Shown: positions 1-10,860, counted from the first letter of the stretch. The stretch: DNA of 64,000 nt from Protaetia brevitarsis (GCA_004143645.1 RXPK01000318.1:959742-1023741); one strand, 5' to 3'. Numbers and translations are program-made. The notes: generated from the sequence alone by a model not told the origin.

Positions 1-1559
1 TAATATATTCCTTGTTAACAACATAATTTTCCGTTAAGTACTTCCTGCATTATGTAGCATATATTTTATGACATGTTAGGTATTGATACTGCATAATATT
101 AGTACTGTTGTACAATAAGTACGCATTCTTAATTTTAATTCCATAATAAACGTCAACAATCCCGTTGCAGAAGCATAATCAATACGTTGGGTAACTTGTT
201 CTTTAATGTTACTAAGATTCTGCCTAGGTATCTGCATTTGACCAGGGAAACTACACTGTTATTACAGACTATAAAATAAAGAGTCACAGATAATTAATAT
301 CTCCATCAACTTTAAGTTTTGTGGAATAATACTTAAACGTTATTCCTTATTGTTTCTGTAGACATGCATTAACTTTTTCAACGATACAAACAGACTTTAA
401 TTAAGTTTCCTAACGTTTTCTGCCATCTTACCTTGTTTTTAAGATGACACACTCGATATACATATTATAAATAACATCGATCTAAATCAGATAAACTTAC
501 TTTAGTTATGTATTCAATACAAATTGAGTACATATATCAATTATAGCATCGAAATGATATAAATTCATTAACTTGTCTGATTGTTTTTCATGAAAGCTGT
601 GATCGCAATAGATTCGAACTAATTATAGATTTATATACGTATGTATATGTACGGTATCCTGTCGTCTAGTGAGGAGATGCGATCCATTAACTTCTCAAAA
701 CAGATTGCGCATTATCGGGTAAGTACATATGTTGTCTATACGGAGCGTGTGCATGCTCATGTGTGTGTACACAAATAGAAATTTATCGCTTGCGTGCGCT
801 AATGCACGAGGTGCATGGATCAAGGCATTAAAAATGCTGATATTCTTTTTATCTTGCAGTTTGATTTGCTTAGACGTGGGTACATTGGAATTCGTGCGTT
901 TTCGACATTGCGGTACATTGCTTACATATTTTATACAAGAATATGCAGGCTTAAAAGTAATCGTATGATTTTCAAACATTCTACAGTGTTAATTATCGCA
1001 TATAAACGCGTTACAGTCAGGTTAATAGTAGTAGAATACAAAGATATGGAAATGTCAAGAGAAAATGGTGATATCATTCTACCCACTAGCAATTGTTTCA
1101 TCTAGATTGCAGAAGATAGAAGATCGTAACCATCAACGATCTTCTCTCTCTTATATTACGAAATCGTATGAAAAATAAATGCTAGAGATCGTAAGATCTC
1201 GACAAAAAAAAAAAACATGGAAACGTAAATTTATTATTAATGTCCAAAGAGCCTATATAAAACATAGATATACTGGAAACTATAATTGCGGCAAATACTC
1301 TAAAAGAAATTGTTTCTTCTTAAAGAGACATTATGTAGCAGATTATGAATACGGCAATCCCAATGGCTTCTTCAAAGTAAGAGAAATGAAACCGTATGAA
1401 GACTTATTGCTTAGAAGTCTAAACATGTCGGTGTAATGGAGTTAAGAAGTCTGAAATAAGAGGAACAAAATTACTCAAACTAGAAAACCATTTGGCTGAA
1501 AAAGAAAATTAACTGAAAAATCATTCAGTTAATCATTTAAGTTAATTGAATGTATATTT
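1..1559. other. AT-rich DNA without a recognisable gene
   Basis: Several short open frames occur on both strands (for example 815-1105 and a lysine/arginine-rich 85-codon frame at 1179-1436), but none shows a domain, splice context or family motif that I recognise. I read the stretch as non-coding. Confidence 0.6.
1508..1533. repeat. Perfect 10-bp hairpin
   Basis: ATTAACTGAA and TTCAGTTAAT form perfect 10-bp arms around a 6-base loop. It is not followed by a T tract that would suggest a terminator, and no function is assigned. Confidence 0.7.
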
Positions 1560-1625
1560 CTTTTCAAATACGAGCAATGTGTTTTAATGTTAAATTTACA
1601 CCTAAAATATTATTTTAATACTATT
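1560..1625 (+). repeat. Dispersed repeat copy, shared with 56425-56490
   Basis: The two stretches share a run of about 60 bases with the same order of short matches (TTTTAATGTT, AATTTACAC, then ATTATTTTA or GTTGTTTTA). The second copy lies upstream of a Penelope-type 3' end, so this one may be a fragment of the same element. Divergence is substantial. Confidence 0.5.
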
Positions 1626-1867
1626 TGCAAGCATTTGGTTTAAATAAGTTTGCATTTACGTAACCATTTAACTATTAGATCGTACATACCTAACACTTAA
1701 CACTACAAAAAATGTTGCCAACACGTACATATCTCTAATGTGCATTGTATGAGAGTGCGACTTTATAGTAGGTACCCAGTTGACGTGCACGAGAACCAAA
1801 CACTGAAACATGTATTGCGCCTTTGGTGATGCTAGTGGAAAACCCTATATGACTCTGCTTTCGTATG

Positions 1868-2005
1868 AATATCAATACCAAGGAAACTAAATTAAAATGT
1901 TTCAACGATTTCACAACGGACGGACTTCAACGAACACCTATCTATGCTTACGTTTCAAATTTACCAACCCATAATATATTGGATTTACAAAAATAGGTGG
2001 CTATT
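1868..2005 (+). repeat. Possible 5' flank of a Tc1-like element, shared with 31270-31430
   Basis: This stretch and 31284-31430 share AAGGAAACTAAA and, about 87 bases further on, an AACCC(A/G)TAATATA(T/C)TGGATT block followed by an A-rich run. The same spacing makes chance unlikely. Here it lies just before the transposase relic, so it could be that element's 5' untranslated or terminal part. I could not find a matching inverted end downstream. Confidence 0.5.
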
Positions 2006-2109
2006 GCTTTGGAAACGCCAAGATTTTACTATTGTAAATTGTTTGTCACAAATCAATTTTAAAAATAAGTGTTTCAATTTAACGTCAATATTGATTGATA
2101 AACGTAAAA

Positions 2110-3083
2110 ATGTCGAGAAATCTAACAGAAGCTCAAAAAAAAAAACGGGCCACCAGCAAACTGCCTGAGCTGCGTTGCGGCAAATCTTAACTATAAGTAT
2201 GCATACCCAAAATAAAAAAGAAGTGGACCCTCTACCATAGAGTTGCACGCGCTGTTACGGCAGAACGTCCTAAAGTAACAAATGACGAACAGGATGCAGC
2301 TTTGATTGACCAAATCATCCAAAATCCTTTTCTAACGCTGTGGAGGCCCGCCAAATTGCCCAAATGTCCCTGGCTGAATAAGAACGGCCCGAAGAAAGAT
2401 AAGAGCAGCCGGCTTGTCTAGCAGGAATGCTGCCTCTTTTAACAGAAGCACTGAGAGATAATAATGTTGGATCTGCACTTGAACATTTGAATGACGGTCC
2501 AGATTTTTGGAACAAAGCTGTGTTTTCTGACGAAAAAGTCTTCAACTCTTGTTACGATGGAAGAATCTTTGTGTATAGACCAAGAAATGAAAGATATACA
2601 CACAAACTGCACACCAGTGGGAAGTTTTCAGTAAATGTATAGGCCTGGATTAGCGCGGATGGTCAGGGCATATGCTGCAAAATTAACGAAAGGCTGATTA
2701 GTATAGTTTATAGACATTCTAGAAAATTGTTACCAAACGTAACAGAAAGGTTTATCGATGGAAGTTTCGTCTTTCAACAGGACAATAGTCCCATTCATAG
2801 TAGCAATAGAAAAGTGTAAAATTGGTTACGGCTTAAATAATATTGACCTGTGTTGGAGTGGTCTTCGCGTAGCCCAGACCTAAATCTTGTTGAAAATGAA
2901 TGGGGATTAATGGTGGACGAATTTTCAAGGAATATGGTTCCCAGAAATAGGAAAGAATTGTGGAGAGCGATTCAGCAGGTTTGGGTAGAGGTGAACGAAG
3001 AATACGTAAGAAATGCTGTTGTATCAATGAATAGAAGATTAATAAACGTAATAGAAATGAACGGTGCCACCACTAAATATTAA
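2110..3083 (+). pseudogene. Tc1/mariner-like transposase relic
   Basis: A cut-and-paste DNA transposase read mostly in one frame but broken by several in-frame stops and at least one frame change in the N-terminal third. Visible parts, in order: an ATG with a short basic N-terminus, a VTAERPKVTNDEQ stretch, the first catalytic block VFSDEKVF (near 2520), FQQDNSPIH with the second aspartate (near 2778), and SPDLNLVENEWG (near 2870-2910) with the third acidic residue in the position of the Tc1 glutamate. These are the classic DDE signatures of the IS630/Tc1/mariner superfamily. The D-to-E spacing counts to 36 residues rather than the usual 34, stops included. The gene cannot make a working enzyme. 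Terminal inverted repeats were not found. Confidence 0.85.
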
Positions 3084-4550
3084 AAACTGTTTTGCTCTAT
3101 TCTAATAATAAAAGCTTTGCTCGTAACACTGTTCGTAAGGTTATGAAATGTAATTTAAATATTATAATTGGGTTGATAACCCGGTGTTTCATTGTGATCT
3201 GTATACCGCGATAAACGGAGTAAAGTAAAGCGCAACCTTCACTTGAACTACGACAGTCTGCTGAATGCGCTCAACGATGGCATGGGTGACATGAGTTCAT
3301 GACTTAATGCTTACACAATACACATTATTATGGCATAATTTAACATATAAATATAATATAGCAATGCACATACTTATTTTTATATACTCAATTTCTAATA
3401 TTTAAATTTTCAAAAGAAGGAATCTTTTTCGAGGACCTACCGGTATTATAAATGATGTGAGATATTGCATCAGAACACAGAGCTTGTTTGATTTTTTTGT
3501 CAAATGAATTGTTGAATCCATGTACTCAGTTTATATTATTGGTACTGAATATATGCCACTCTGTGTGTCTAATTTGTCTTTGTTCAACAAAACATCACGA
3601 AGGTAAAAGATAATTCAAGTTTTCACAGTTGCCAGTCATAGGCGTAATTGTTAGTTCTCTAGTTTTGCTGTGTCAATAACCATGCCTCAAACTAATTAAT
3701 TTTAATTTAATAATTTGTATTTATATTAATTTTAATTATACAAAGAATTTAGAACTTCTTCTTTAAAGTAATTGCACTGTTCCTTTTAATTTACCTTAGT
3801 AATTTATTGACCAACATTTATGTAAATACTTACACATTTGGAAGGAAGTTCCGTTCATTACTCCGCGTTACCAACGATTTGCAACGGCTTAAACGGAAGT
3901 ATGCACATTAATTTTGTACCTCATCACGAAAAACCTAATAGCTGCATTAACCCATCGTCCTTCAATATGTTGCAGATATTATTACAGCGGTAACTGGATA
4001 TCAATCACACGGCTTACACATGACTACGAGCAGGAAACAACCCGAAGTAAAATTCGATTTGGATAAGGCAAAGCAATGATTAATACCTGCCGCTTCGGTT
4101 ATCCTGCTGCCGTCGTTGCTACTATAGCCAGCCAGTACTGCTGCACTGTCGCTGTAACAATATAGCATGTTTGAAACCATAATTCTAGGGCCCGCGGCTG
4201 GAAAATACGCGATCCGCTTGTAGCCGCCTACGTTTATAGGCTTGTACATTGCTTGTTCGCGTATATTGCGAGTTTAGTTATTAGACGGCTTATGACAGAA
4301 AATTGATGCGTTAACAAAGGCTAGAACTCGTACTCACGTATACACGCATGCGCACATATGTGTTAAGGTCCACATACATTTCGGTCTTTTTCATCGGGTT
4401 TGCCATGGGGAGGACAGTTAGATTGCCAGCTTGTATCGCTTGTATTTCGAAATTTTGCGACATCTTACCAATGGATTCATAACTATTCAGAAGATAGTAC
4501 CAAGAAAAATCCGCAAGGGTCGCCCTATTAGCTAATGACGTTCGTGTTTA
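3084..4550. other. Non-coding AT-rich DNA
   Basis: Nothing recognised. The 82-codon minus-strand frame at 4001-4249 has no motif and lies in a somewhat GC-richer patch. I treat it as chance. Confidence 0.5.
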
Positions 4551-4905
4551 CTATTTACTACTATCTGTCTATTTTAAGTTTTAACCAACGTCATCGATTT
4601 TTGTCCGTATGAATCAAATCGATACTTCGGAGTCAAATTAAAAACCGTATAAACAGGATATCTTATGCGCGATATCTTATTTTAAATATTGTACTTAAAC
4701 AATGCAGTAATACGGCTATCTCTATCTGTCACATTCATGAAATTACTCCTTGTATCTTTTTCTGCGAGACAAGCGGAAACTTTGCTTCTTTTTTCAATAG
4801 CAATACTTGAACAAAATAGTCAAATCAGAAGATTGACTTTACTTGTATGACATATCAATGACGTTGGTTAAAACACTAAATAGACAGACTGTAGTTTACT
4901 ATTTC
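4551..4905. mobile_element. MITE with ~45-bp terminal inverted repeats
   Basis: The left end (4551-4594) and right end (4858-4904) are inverted copies: ATGACGTTGGTTAAAAC followed by TAAAATAGACAGA-type sequence reads inwards to outwards at the right end and in reverse complement at the left. The interior has no reading frame. The target duplication is not clear because the extreme ends have diverged. Superfamily is unknown. Confidence 0.75.
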
Positions 4906-5227
4906 CAGTAGCCATTTTCTGCAACCGAGTGACATTTATTTGTTTTTTTGCGTTTATGGTTTTGTGTTGTTTAAGATTAAAGTGAATTATATTTTTTGTT
5001 AGAGTGTTACGGATAATTTGTTATGATATATCCAAAAAAAGCGATATTTTTTAGGACATTTTTCGTTGGTTTTTTTTAAGTTTATTTATTTTTCCTTTTG
5101 TAGTTTATAAAGTAGGTTAGGTAAGTAGTTTCATTATATATCCAAATTGCGAGTAAAATTGAACCTGTAATTCTTTTGCAGGATACATTGTAGGTAGCCT
5201 GTAGATTAGTTTGTAAAAACAATCAAT
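4906..5227 (+). other. Upstream region of the THAP fragment
   Basis: T-rich sequence with no reading frame. A good 3' splice site, TTCTTTTGCAG, ends at 5181, so 5182-5227 could be a 5' untranslated exon segment leading to the ATG at 5228. Confidence 0.4.
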
Positions 5228-5541
5228 ATGGATGACCATGTAAGGACATCAAAGTGTATTATTTCAACTTGTGATGGCAGTGCATCTAGTAAAAGGTAAT
5301 ACATTTATCATTCCTGGTTAAAGTATATGTATTTATGAAAATATTTGCAGATATAGATTTCCTATTAGGGACAAAAACATGAAAAGAATATGGCTACAAC
5401 GTATTAACAATGATGATATAATGTTATTTTCCGACAACGAGCTGTATAATAGGGTCTTTTTGTGTGGAGAGCATTTTTTTGATGTTTGTAAAGGAAAGCC
5501 TAAATTGGCTTAGAATGCACTGCCTACCATAAACATGCCAG
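5228..5541 (+). pseudogene. THAP-domain protein fragment, two exons
   Basis: THAP domains are C2CH zinc-dependent DNA-binding modules found in cellular regulators and in P-element-type transposases. Exon 1 (5228-5295) starts with ATG and encodes the first zinc pair in CIISTC, ending at donor AG|GTAAT. Exon 2 (5351-5541) follows an ATTTGCAG acceptor. Joined, the frame continues with RFPIRDK, an IWLQRI tryptophan block, LCGEHF (the C-x2-H zinc pair) and ALPTINMP, matching the domain order Cys-x4-Cys, FP, W, C-x2-H, (A)xPT. Exon 2 ends at a G|GTATG donor. A TAG at 5511-5513 lies just before ALPTIN, so this copy would be truncated. It could be a dead gene, a host exon with a sequence error, or the head of a P-like transposon. 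No following exon was identified. Confidence 0.7.
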
Positions 5542-5923
5542 GTATGTTTCATATATAACAGTAACGTTGTTAATAGACACACAAGATATTGGTGTACTCA
5601 TGTTAATAAAGCTGAAGTTTACTTCATTTGGGATGATCGTTTCAGGACTATCTTGTGGGTCTCTTTTTCAACATCAAAGTTCTTGCTATATTTTTTAATA
5701 ACTTTGTTACTTTGCTCCAAATTAAACTTGTCATTTATTTTATTTTAATAGGTTTTCATGATAATAAAATATTTTCTTACATTATGTGTTTTAATTGTAA
5801 CAGACATTTCTATTGTAAAAAAATGATACTTTACCAAAAATCTGTATTTTGTTCATTTAAAAAGAAAACAATAATTAAATATTTAATTTTTCTGGTAAAA
5901 TATCAATTTTCATTTGAACTAAG
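5542..5923. other. AT-rich non-coding DNA
   Basis: The 98-codon frame at 5655-5951 is dominated by F, I, K, L, N and Y, as expected for chance translation of AT-rich DNA. It carries no motif. Confidence 0.5.
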
Positions 5924-6001
5924 TTTGTACTTCAGAACTAAGCAGTATTAAGTCGAATGCAAAACAATTAGGCTTAATACTGTTTAGTTCAGAGGTACAA
6001 A
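5924..6001. repeat. Imperfect palindrome, 29-bp arms
   Basis: The arms at 5924-5952 and 5973-6001 match at nearly every position around a 20-base loop (core CTTAATACTG / CAGTATTAAG). The left arm begins within GTTTGTACTTCA, a 12-mer also present in the foldback-element repeats near 34.9-35.5 kb. Confidence 0.75.
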
Positions 6002-6409
6002 TGTAATAGCTACATCAAAATACCAGGGGTATATTTTTCAAAAAATACCGCCTTTTTTAGTTACGAACCATTGTGGTGTAGGTTTCAATAATATCTCCAA
6101 TAGTTGTGAATCCATGGGTAAGATGGCGCCCTTAAAAAAATAATCAATTTTTATACAAAGTAGAATATTTTAACCGACGCGACGTTCAAAACCGATGACC
6201 GATACTGTTGTTGAAAGCATGACGCGTAAACACGTTGAGCTCATGTACAGGCGGTTATCCATCGGTTTCGACCGAACAGTTTGACACGACGGGCAAAAGC
6301 ATGGGTTTTGACCGACGCGACGGGTTGGACCGATCGTTCAAATACGATGGAAAAAAATCCAAATATATGGGGTCCTTTAAGCTTAAAAGGAGAGGCCGCG
6401 CGATGTTAA
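6002..6409. other. GC-richer patch with short direct repeats
   Basis: The motif GACCGACGCGACG or ACCGACGCGACG occurs at about 6173 and 6307, with scattered CCGAT/ACCGA words between. A 102-codon frame (6235-6543) runs through this patch into repeat copy A, so it is not a single gene. Function unknown. Confidence 0.45.
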
Positions 6410-6985
6410 CCTCTGCTTTGATCCTGGCTTTGTCGGGTGGTGGTAGGGGCTCCTTTGTGCACTTTCGTAAAATATTAGCTACAGATGGTGAGTCACCTAG
6501 AGTCCTAAATAGTTTAGCGTGCGGTATGTATACTAGAATATAAACCTAATGGCGAGCATCACCTGTTGGTAACCTAAAGGTTGTGTTTGACCCACGGTGA
6601 CCTCCTTACTTTTTTTGTTGTATTATTTTTAAATCATGATTCTTAAAGAATATTGTTATTACAATGAAGATTCAAAAGAACTTTTAATTTACACATATCT
6701 TCAGTAATAACATTAATTCATTTGGTATGCAGTATTAAATGTATTTCCGTTAACTGCTCTGTGTAATACCAGGGGCGGTTCCACGGGGGGGGAAATTAGG
6801 GAAATTTCCCCTCCCAAATTCCGCAAACTAAGAAAGACTTATGATACAAACATATATGATATGCTCGTCTCAAGGATGAAAATTGACTAAGTTTGTCCCC
6901 CCCCCAATTTGGCTCTCTGGATCCGCCCCTGGTAATACGGCAGATTATTAAAATTATTCCGTTAAGGTAAAGACTATGTGATTAG
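6410..6985 (+). repeat. Unnamed dispersed repeat, copy A
   Basis: Four copies of one repeat occur in the window: A here, B at 8330-8605 (reversed), C at 16965-17185 (forward) and D at 19235-19850 (reversed). Shared landmarks are a CTGGCTTT(G/A)TC(G/A)GGTGGT block, GTAAAATATTAGC, an AGTTTAGCGT block (A and D), GATTATTA(A/G)AG(A)ATA, and CTGTAATAACAT. Copy A is interrupted by a hAT-type MITE. It forms an inverted pair with B, so the pair may be the long arms of a DNA element. Confidence 0.7.
6770..6931. mobile_element. hAT-type MITE nested in repeat copy A
   Basis: A 162-bp insertion begins CAGGGGCGG and ends CCGCCCCTG, the terminal motif typical of many hAT elements, and is flanked by GTAATAC on both sides (6763-6769 and 6932-6938). 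hAT elements normally duplicate 8 bp, so one flanking base has probably changed. Copy C of the host repeat lacks the insert. The interior contains runs of G and C and no reading frame. Confidence 0.8.
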
Positions 6986-7219
6986 AGGAAGAGTACATAA
7001 GGTAAAATGAAAATACTTTAGTTGTTCTCTCTCTTTACTTTCTTAGTTTTTATGGTAAATATCATGATGAAGATGTGTGACATAAATTAATCATAATCCT
7101 GCTACTGGCAATTTCATTAAGACAAACCCATTTAACAGTTAAGTACAAATTAGGGATATTTACTTTCACATTTACCTAATTAAATAATTACATAGAAAAA
7201 CTTTTTCAATCAGAGTTCA

Positions 7220-7835
7220 ACAAAATACATGAATGAATTCAATTTACTATTGAAAGAGAAAATAATACCTTACCCTTCCTGAATGTCCATGTAATGAATG
7301 CTGATGATAAGATATTGAATGATCTTTATTTAAAATTCAAAACCAACTAATTCTAATCATATCTTAAATTTCAATTCCAATCATCCCTCCACCACAAGAG
7401 TAATATCATTAATAATAAAAACATCGTATATTGTAACTTTCTAATGTAGAAGTCCACAAAAAGAATTTACAAACACTTAAAGTTAAGACTTAGAAATAAC
7501 TACCCTCTTCATTTTATTCATTTTCATTCATTTTATTCATTTTAACAATATATTATACAATGACAAAAGACCTACTTTCATAGCTGACAATAATAAAAAC
7601 AGGTTAAAATTAATATATGTGTCCTTGCTCTCTACCAGATTAAAAAGAATTCTTGAGTTTGAGAACACTTCCATTGTGTTCTATAATAATAATACGTTGC
7701 AGTGACTTAGAACTTTTGATAACCTCAAAGATAGACTGGACATTCTAGAAAGAAGAAATGTCGTATATCAGTTGAATTGCAAAGATTGTATCATTGGCCA
7801 AAGTTTACAACAATTAAAAAAAAAGGTTACAATAA
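7220..7835 (+). pseudogene. Penelope-like RT/GIY-YIG relic
   Basis: Penelope-like elements encode a reverse transcriptase followed by a GIY-YIG endonuclease. Visible here: FTIERENNTLPFLNVHV (about 7240-7290), the block that follows the RT catalytic core in this group, then a decayed SNHP-type region and RNNYP (about 7490-7506), then after a gap NVVYQLNCKDC..IGQS..QLKK (about 7755-7815), which matches the start of the GIY-YIG domain with its CxxC linker. Stops and frame changes between these blocks show it is dead. The finger and palm motifs of the RT are absent, so the copy is 5'-truncated, which is usual for this class. Confidence 0.7.
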
Positions 7836-8201
7836 CATAATTACGATATCCCCACAGGCAACAGTTGCATTGGACTTTCCCACCATTTTTTAACTACTGG
7901 TCGTTCTTTTGATCTTTTAAATTCTTGTATTCTGGGTATGTAATGAGGATAATTTCCAAAAACGACTTTTGTCTGAGATATTAAAAGCACTATGAACTGT
8001 AATTTTAACAGATATAAACATTTTTAGTTGTTCCTTTGACTAAAAGTTGAAATGTATTGTGATTGTAATAATAATTAGTACTGTTAAAAAAATCCACTTT
8101 TATGATTTCAATTTTAATGATTTTGGCTTTCTTATTAATTAATTCAACAGGTAATCACGATCATTGTTTTTTTTTTACATTATCTTACAACAAATTAGAT
8201 T

Positions 8202-8250
8202 TTATAATTATAGCCTGAAGAAGGCCGATCTGTTGGTCGAAACGTAACTG
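8202..8250 (+). ncRNA. Degenerate hammerhead-like motif of a Penelope-type end
   Basis: CTGAAGA (8215-8221) fits the hammerhead CUGANGA box. GGCC (8223-8226) and GGTC (8235-8238) can pair as stem II with one wobble, and GAAA follows at once. A short CGTA then takes the place of stem III and the cleavage step. Stem I pairing is poor, so activity is doubtful. Confidence 0.5.
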
Positions 8251-8329
8251 ATTTGAATTACGGACTTATAAGAAGAAGCTATCTGCTCAAGATTGTCGTT
8301 TTTCTATTCAAGAATAATTGCGAGTATAG

Positions 8330-8605
8330 TAATCACGAATAACTAATTAAATAATGTTATTATAGAAAATTTGTGCAAATTTAAAGGTTTTTTGTGCCTT
8401 TATTTTAGTTAAGAATAGTATTCTTTAATAATCAAGATATAAAAGTAAAAAAAGGAACAAAAATATTTAAAACTTAAAAAAATAGGTGTTTGGCCAACTA
8501 TGGCTAATATTTTACAGAGGTACTCCAAGCGATCTCTTACTACCACCTGATAAAGCCAGAACCAAAACATCTGGCAACCTCTCCTTGTTAATATTGGAAT
8601 GCTAA
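8330..8605 (-). repeat. Unnamed dispersed repeat, copy B
   Basis: Reverse orientation relative to copy A. Shares TTAATTAAATAATGTTATT-type sequence with copy D, then GATTATTAAAG, GTAAAATATTAGCC and TCTGGCTTTATCAGGTGGT with A and D when read on the minus strand. The 84-codon minus frame at 8409-8663 runs through it and is not a gene. Confidence 0.7.
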
Positions 8606-10339
8606 TGAAGGCTGCTCTTCGTGTTATACGGAATGGCGGATGCCAGTTACTTTGAAAGGACATATTAAGTTGCTTTTTACCGGTATAAACGCCGTTAATG
8701 TTAAGTTAAACGCTGTAATCTGAACTATTTAACTACTGAAATAATCTTTACATCAAAGAAAATATGTATTTGCGGTAGGATTTTTACTTTTACTAAAAAA
8801 AAATCTGACAGTACGAAATAAGTAACTCAAGCATATAATGATTCTGTTTATAGCCTACAATGATGTTTTTCAATTATGTAATATGAATGATAGTTTCTAT
8901 ATACAATTTTTGTATTGATTTCGCAGATTAAAAACAACCTATTGAAAATAGTTTGGTTTGTGAAAAGTTTGCCATTATACCTATAAAATATTAAGCAAAA
9001 AGCAAACCAACGTGGCTGCGAGCAAATCACTCGTATTTTTGAGAAATAAAGAGAAATTACAAAAAAAAACTGTCGATTTTACGCTTTATTTAAACATTTA
9101 TTCTAAAAATTTGGTAATGTTTGTGAAAAACAAGATTTTTTACGAATATTTGAATTTTCATTTAAATCAATAGTAAAACAGTTTTTCCTCTTGGACACAT
9201 ATGGGACAATACACTTTATACAAATGAAATGAACAGATTGTAAGTAGAAAAGTTTCCGATAATACCACTTAAAAGAGTTTACAAGAAAATCATCATCTTT
9301 GATTACATAAATTGCATTCATGTTGTAAATCTTTAAATTTATTTAATTCCTTCACTTATCTTATATCATTAGTAGAAGATAATTCTCTGTATCCAGCAAA
9401 ACTGCCCGCTTTTGAGACAGCCGCTGCTGAAAATCCACACGAAATTCTAGTGTCGCGACTGTACTTCAACAAATTTACAGTTTAACTGTTAATTTATCAG
9501 TCTGCAACTGAAAGGTGTAGTACAAACAAAATTACGTATTATTTATTATACGAAACAGACAAGTTAGAAGGGAATATACAAGGTGTAAGATAGCATTTCA
9601 TGGCTGGAGTCCATGATTTTCCTGCAGCCTTTGTGAAACAGAAGAAATGAGTGACCTTTTTGACGTGAATGTATATCAAAATTAATTTTGACAATTAAAT
9701 ATACATATATTCTAATGTACTAATTGTAAGTGAACTCATCCAATGAAGATATTTGCTTTCGTTTCGAAATTATGTTGATTTGTCATTTAAGATGTCATGT
9801 AAAAAAAAGTGTTAAAACGTTTTATACTAGTGGAGCATAATATATCAATATGTACTTATTTTTATTATTAAACTTTGCTATAATGCGGTTAAATCAGGCA
9901 AATTAACACAACAATTATGAAGTAACTAACTAACTACCAACTGACCAGAAAGCAACAATTATATTACGCGGCTTTCCGTATTAGCCTTAGCGCAAAGCCC
10001 AAGTTCTCGACAACCCTTTGCACATAGCTCAGCTACTTTTACCCTAGCCGAGGGAGCGTTCGACCGTGAATAAATCACTTCAGCTCGTCAAGTACCGTTT
10101 TAAATCTACCTGGGCAAGTTTAAAAGTTAATTAAAAGTTGTGAGCCAGTCGAGAGCAAACACCAAATTGAATTATAAATATTAATTAGATATACGTATCT
10201 TATGGATCCTATTAAATATACTTACATATATATTTCAGAAAAAAATATTGCATCAATCAAAAGGCGCTGTATACTATACAATGTATAGTCTACGTTCAAA
10301 TAGTACTTTACTTATGAAAAATAAAAATCAATTTGGGTT
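8606..10339. other. AT-rich DNA, nothing recognised
   Basis: Two short minus-strand frames (8848-9030 and 9103-9321) show no domain. A GC-richer patch near 9960-10110 has no coding or repeat signal that I can name. Confidence 0.5.
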
Positions 10340-10860
10340 CTTTTTATAGAAATTCACAATGCCTCTTTCCCCTTCCGTTAATTAATATCGACGTCAATTT
10401 TAATTCAACTTGACATGGCTTTTAATATAAATTTCCACGGAATACCGGAATTCACGAAACACAGAGGAGACATCAATTTTTTTCGGCAAATTTAATGCCC
10501 ATAAAAGTGTGTCAAAAGCGAATGGCGCGCGGGCGATGGGCCGTGGTGTTGATGTCAACGACGGAACGGGCAAATGGAGAAAGGGTCGCCAACGAATGAA
10601 GATTTAATTAAAAAGGCATTTACTTTAAATTGGTTTATCAATGGTCCCTTTGGCGTCTCTCTATCTTTGTCGAATTCCCGTCCGCCCATCTCTCATCTAT
10701 CTGTCAGCGCCAATCAACCCTTGTGTATGCCAGTTTAATTACATCTCGTCGAATTAGCAATTGACGCGAAAGTCATAATGCGAAGGGTCAACTTGACAGA
10801 TACGAGCGTGAACAATGCCGTGTAGTCGAATACGAGCCTACACCAGGATATGGTTAAACC
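10340..10860. promoter_or_regulatory. Candidate conserved regulatory block
   Basis: This block is less AT-rich than its surroundings, lacks repeats and long open frames, and has clustered homeodomain-type cores (TTTAATTA, TAATTAC, ATTTAATTAAAAAGG) spaced by mixed-composition words. This texture resembles insect conserved non-coding elements near developmental genes. It is an inference from composition only; cross-species conservation was not tested. Confidence 0.3.

Larger units (their letters stand above)
7200..8260 (+). mobile_element. Penelope-like element relic
   Basis: Contains a decayed reverse transcriptase C-terminus, a GIY-YIG-type segment and, at 8215-8246, the hammerhead-like motif that marks Penelope-like 3' ends. 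It lies between inverted repeat copies A and B, so it probably inserted into that older element. The coding part and the motif are listed separately. Confidence 0.65.

Noticed and set aside
5655..5951. 98-codon frame downstream of the THAP fragment as its third exon
   Set aside because: Composition is that of translated AT-rich DNA (F, I, K, N, Y) and no residue pattern continues the THAP protein.
6235..6543. 102-codon frame with a basic, glycine-containing product
   Set aside because: It crosses from a unique patch into dispersed repeat copy A, and the matching part is non-coding in copies B and D.
6890..6910. Poly-C run as a biological signal
   Set aside because: It is part of the nested hAT-type MITE, mirroring its G run, and is prone to length error.
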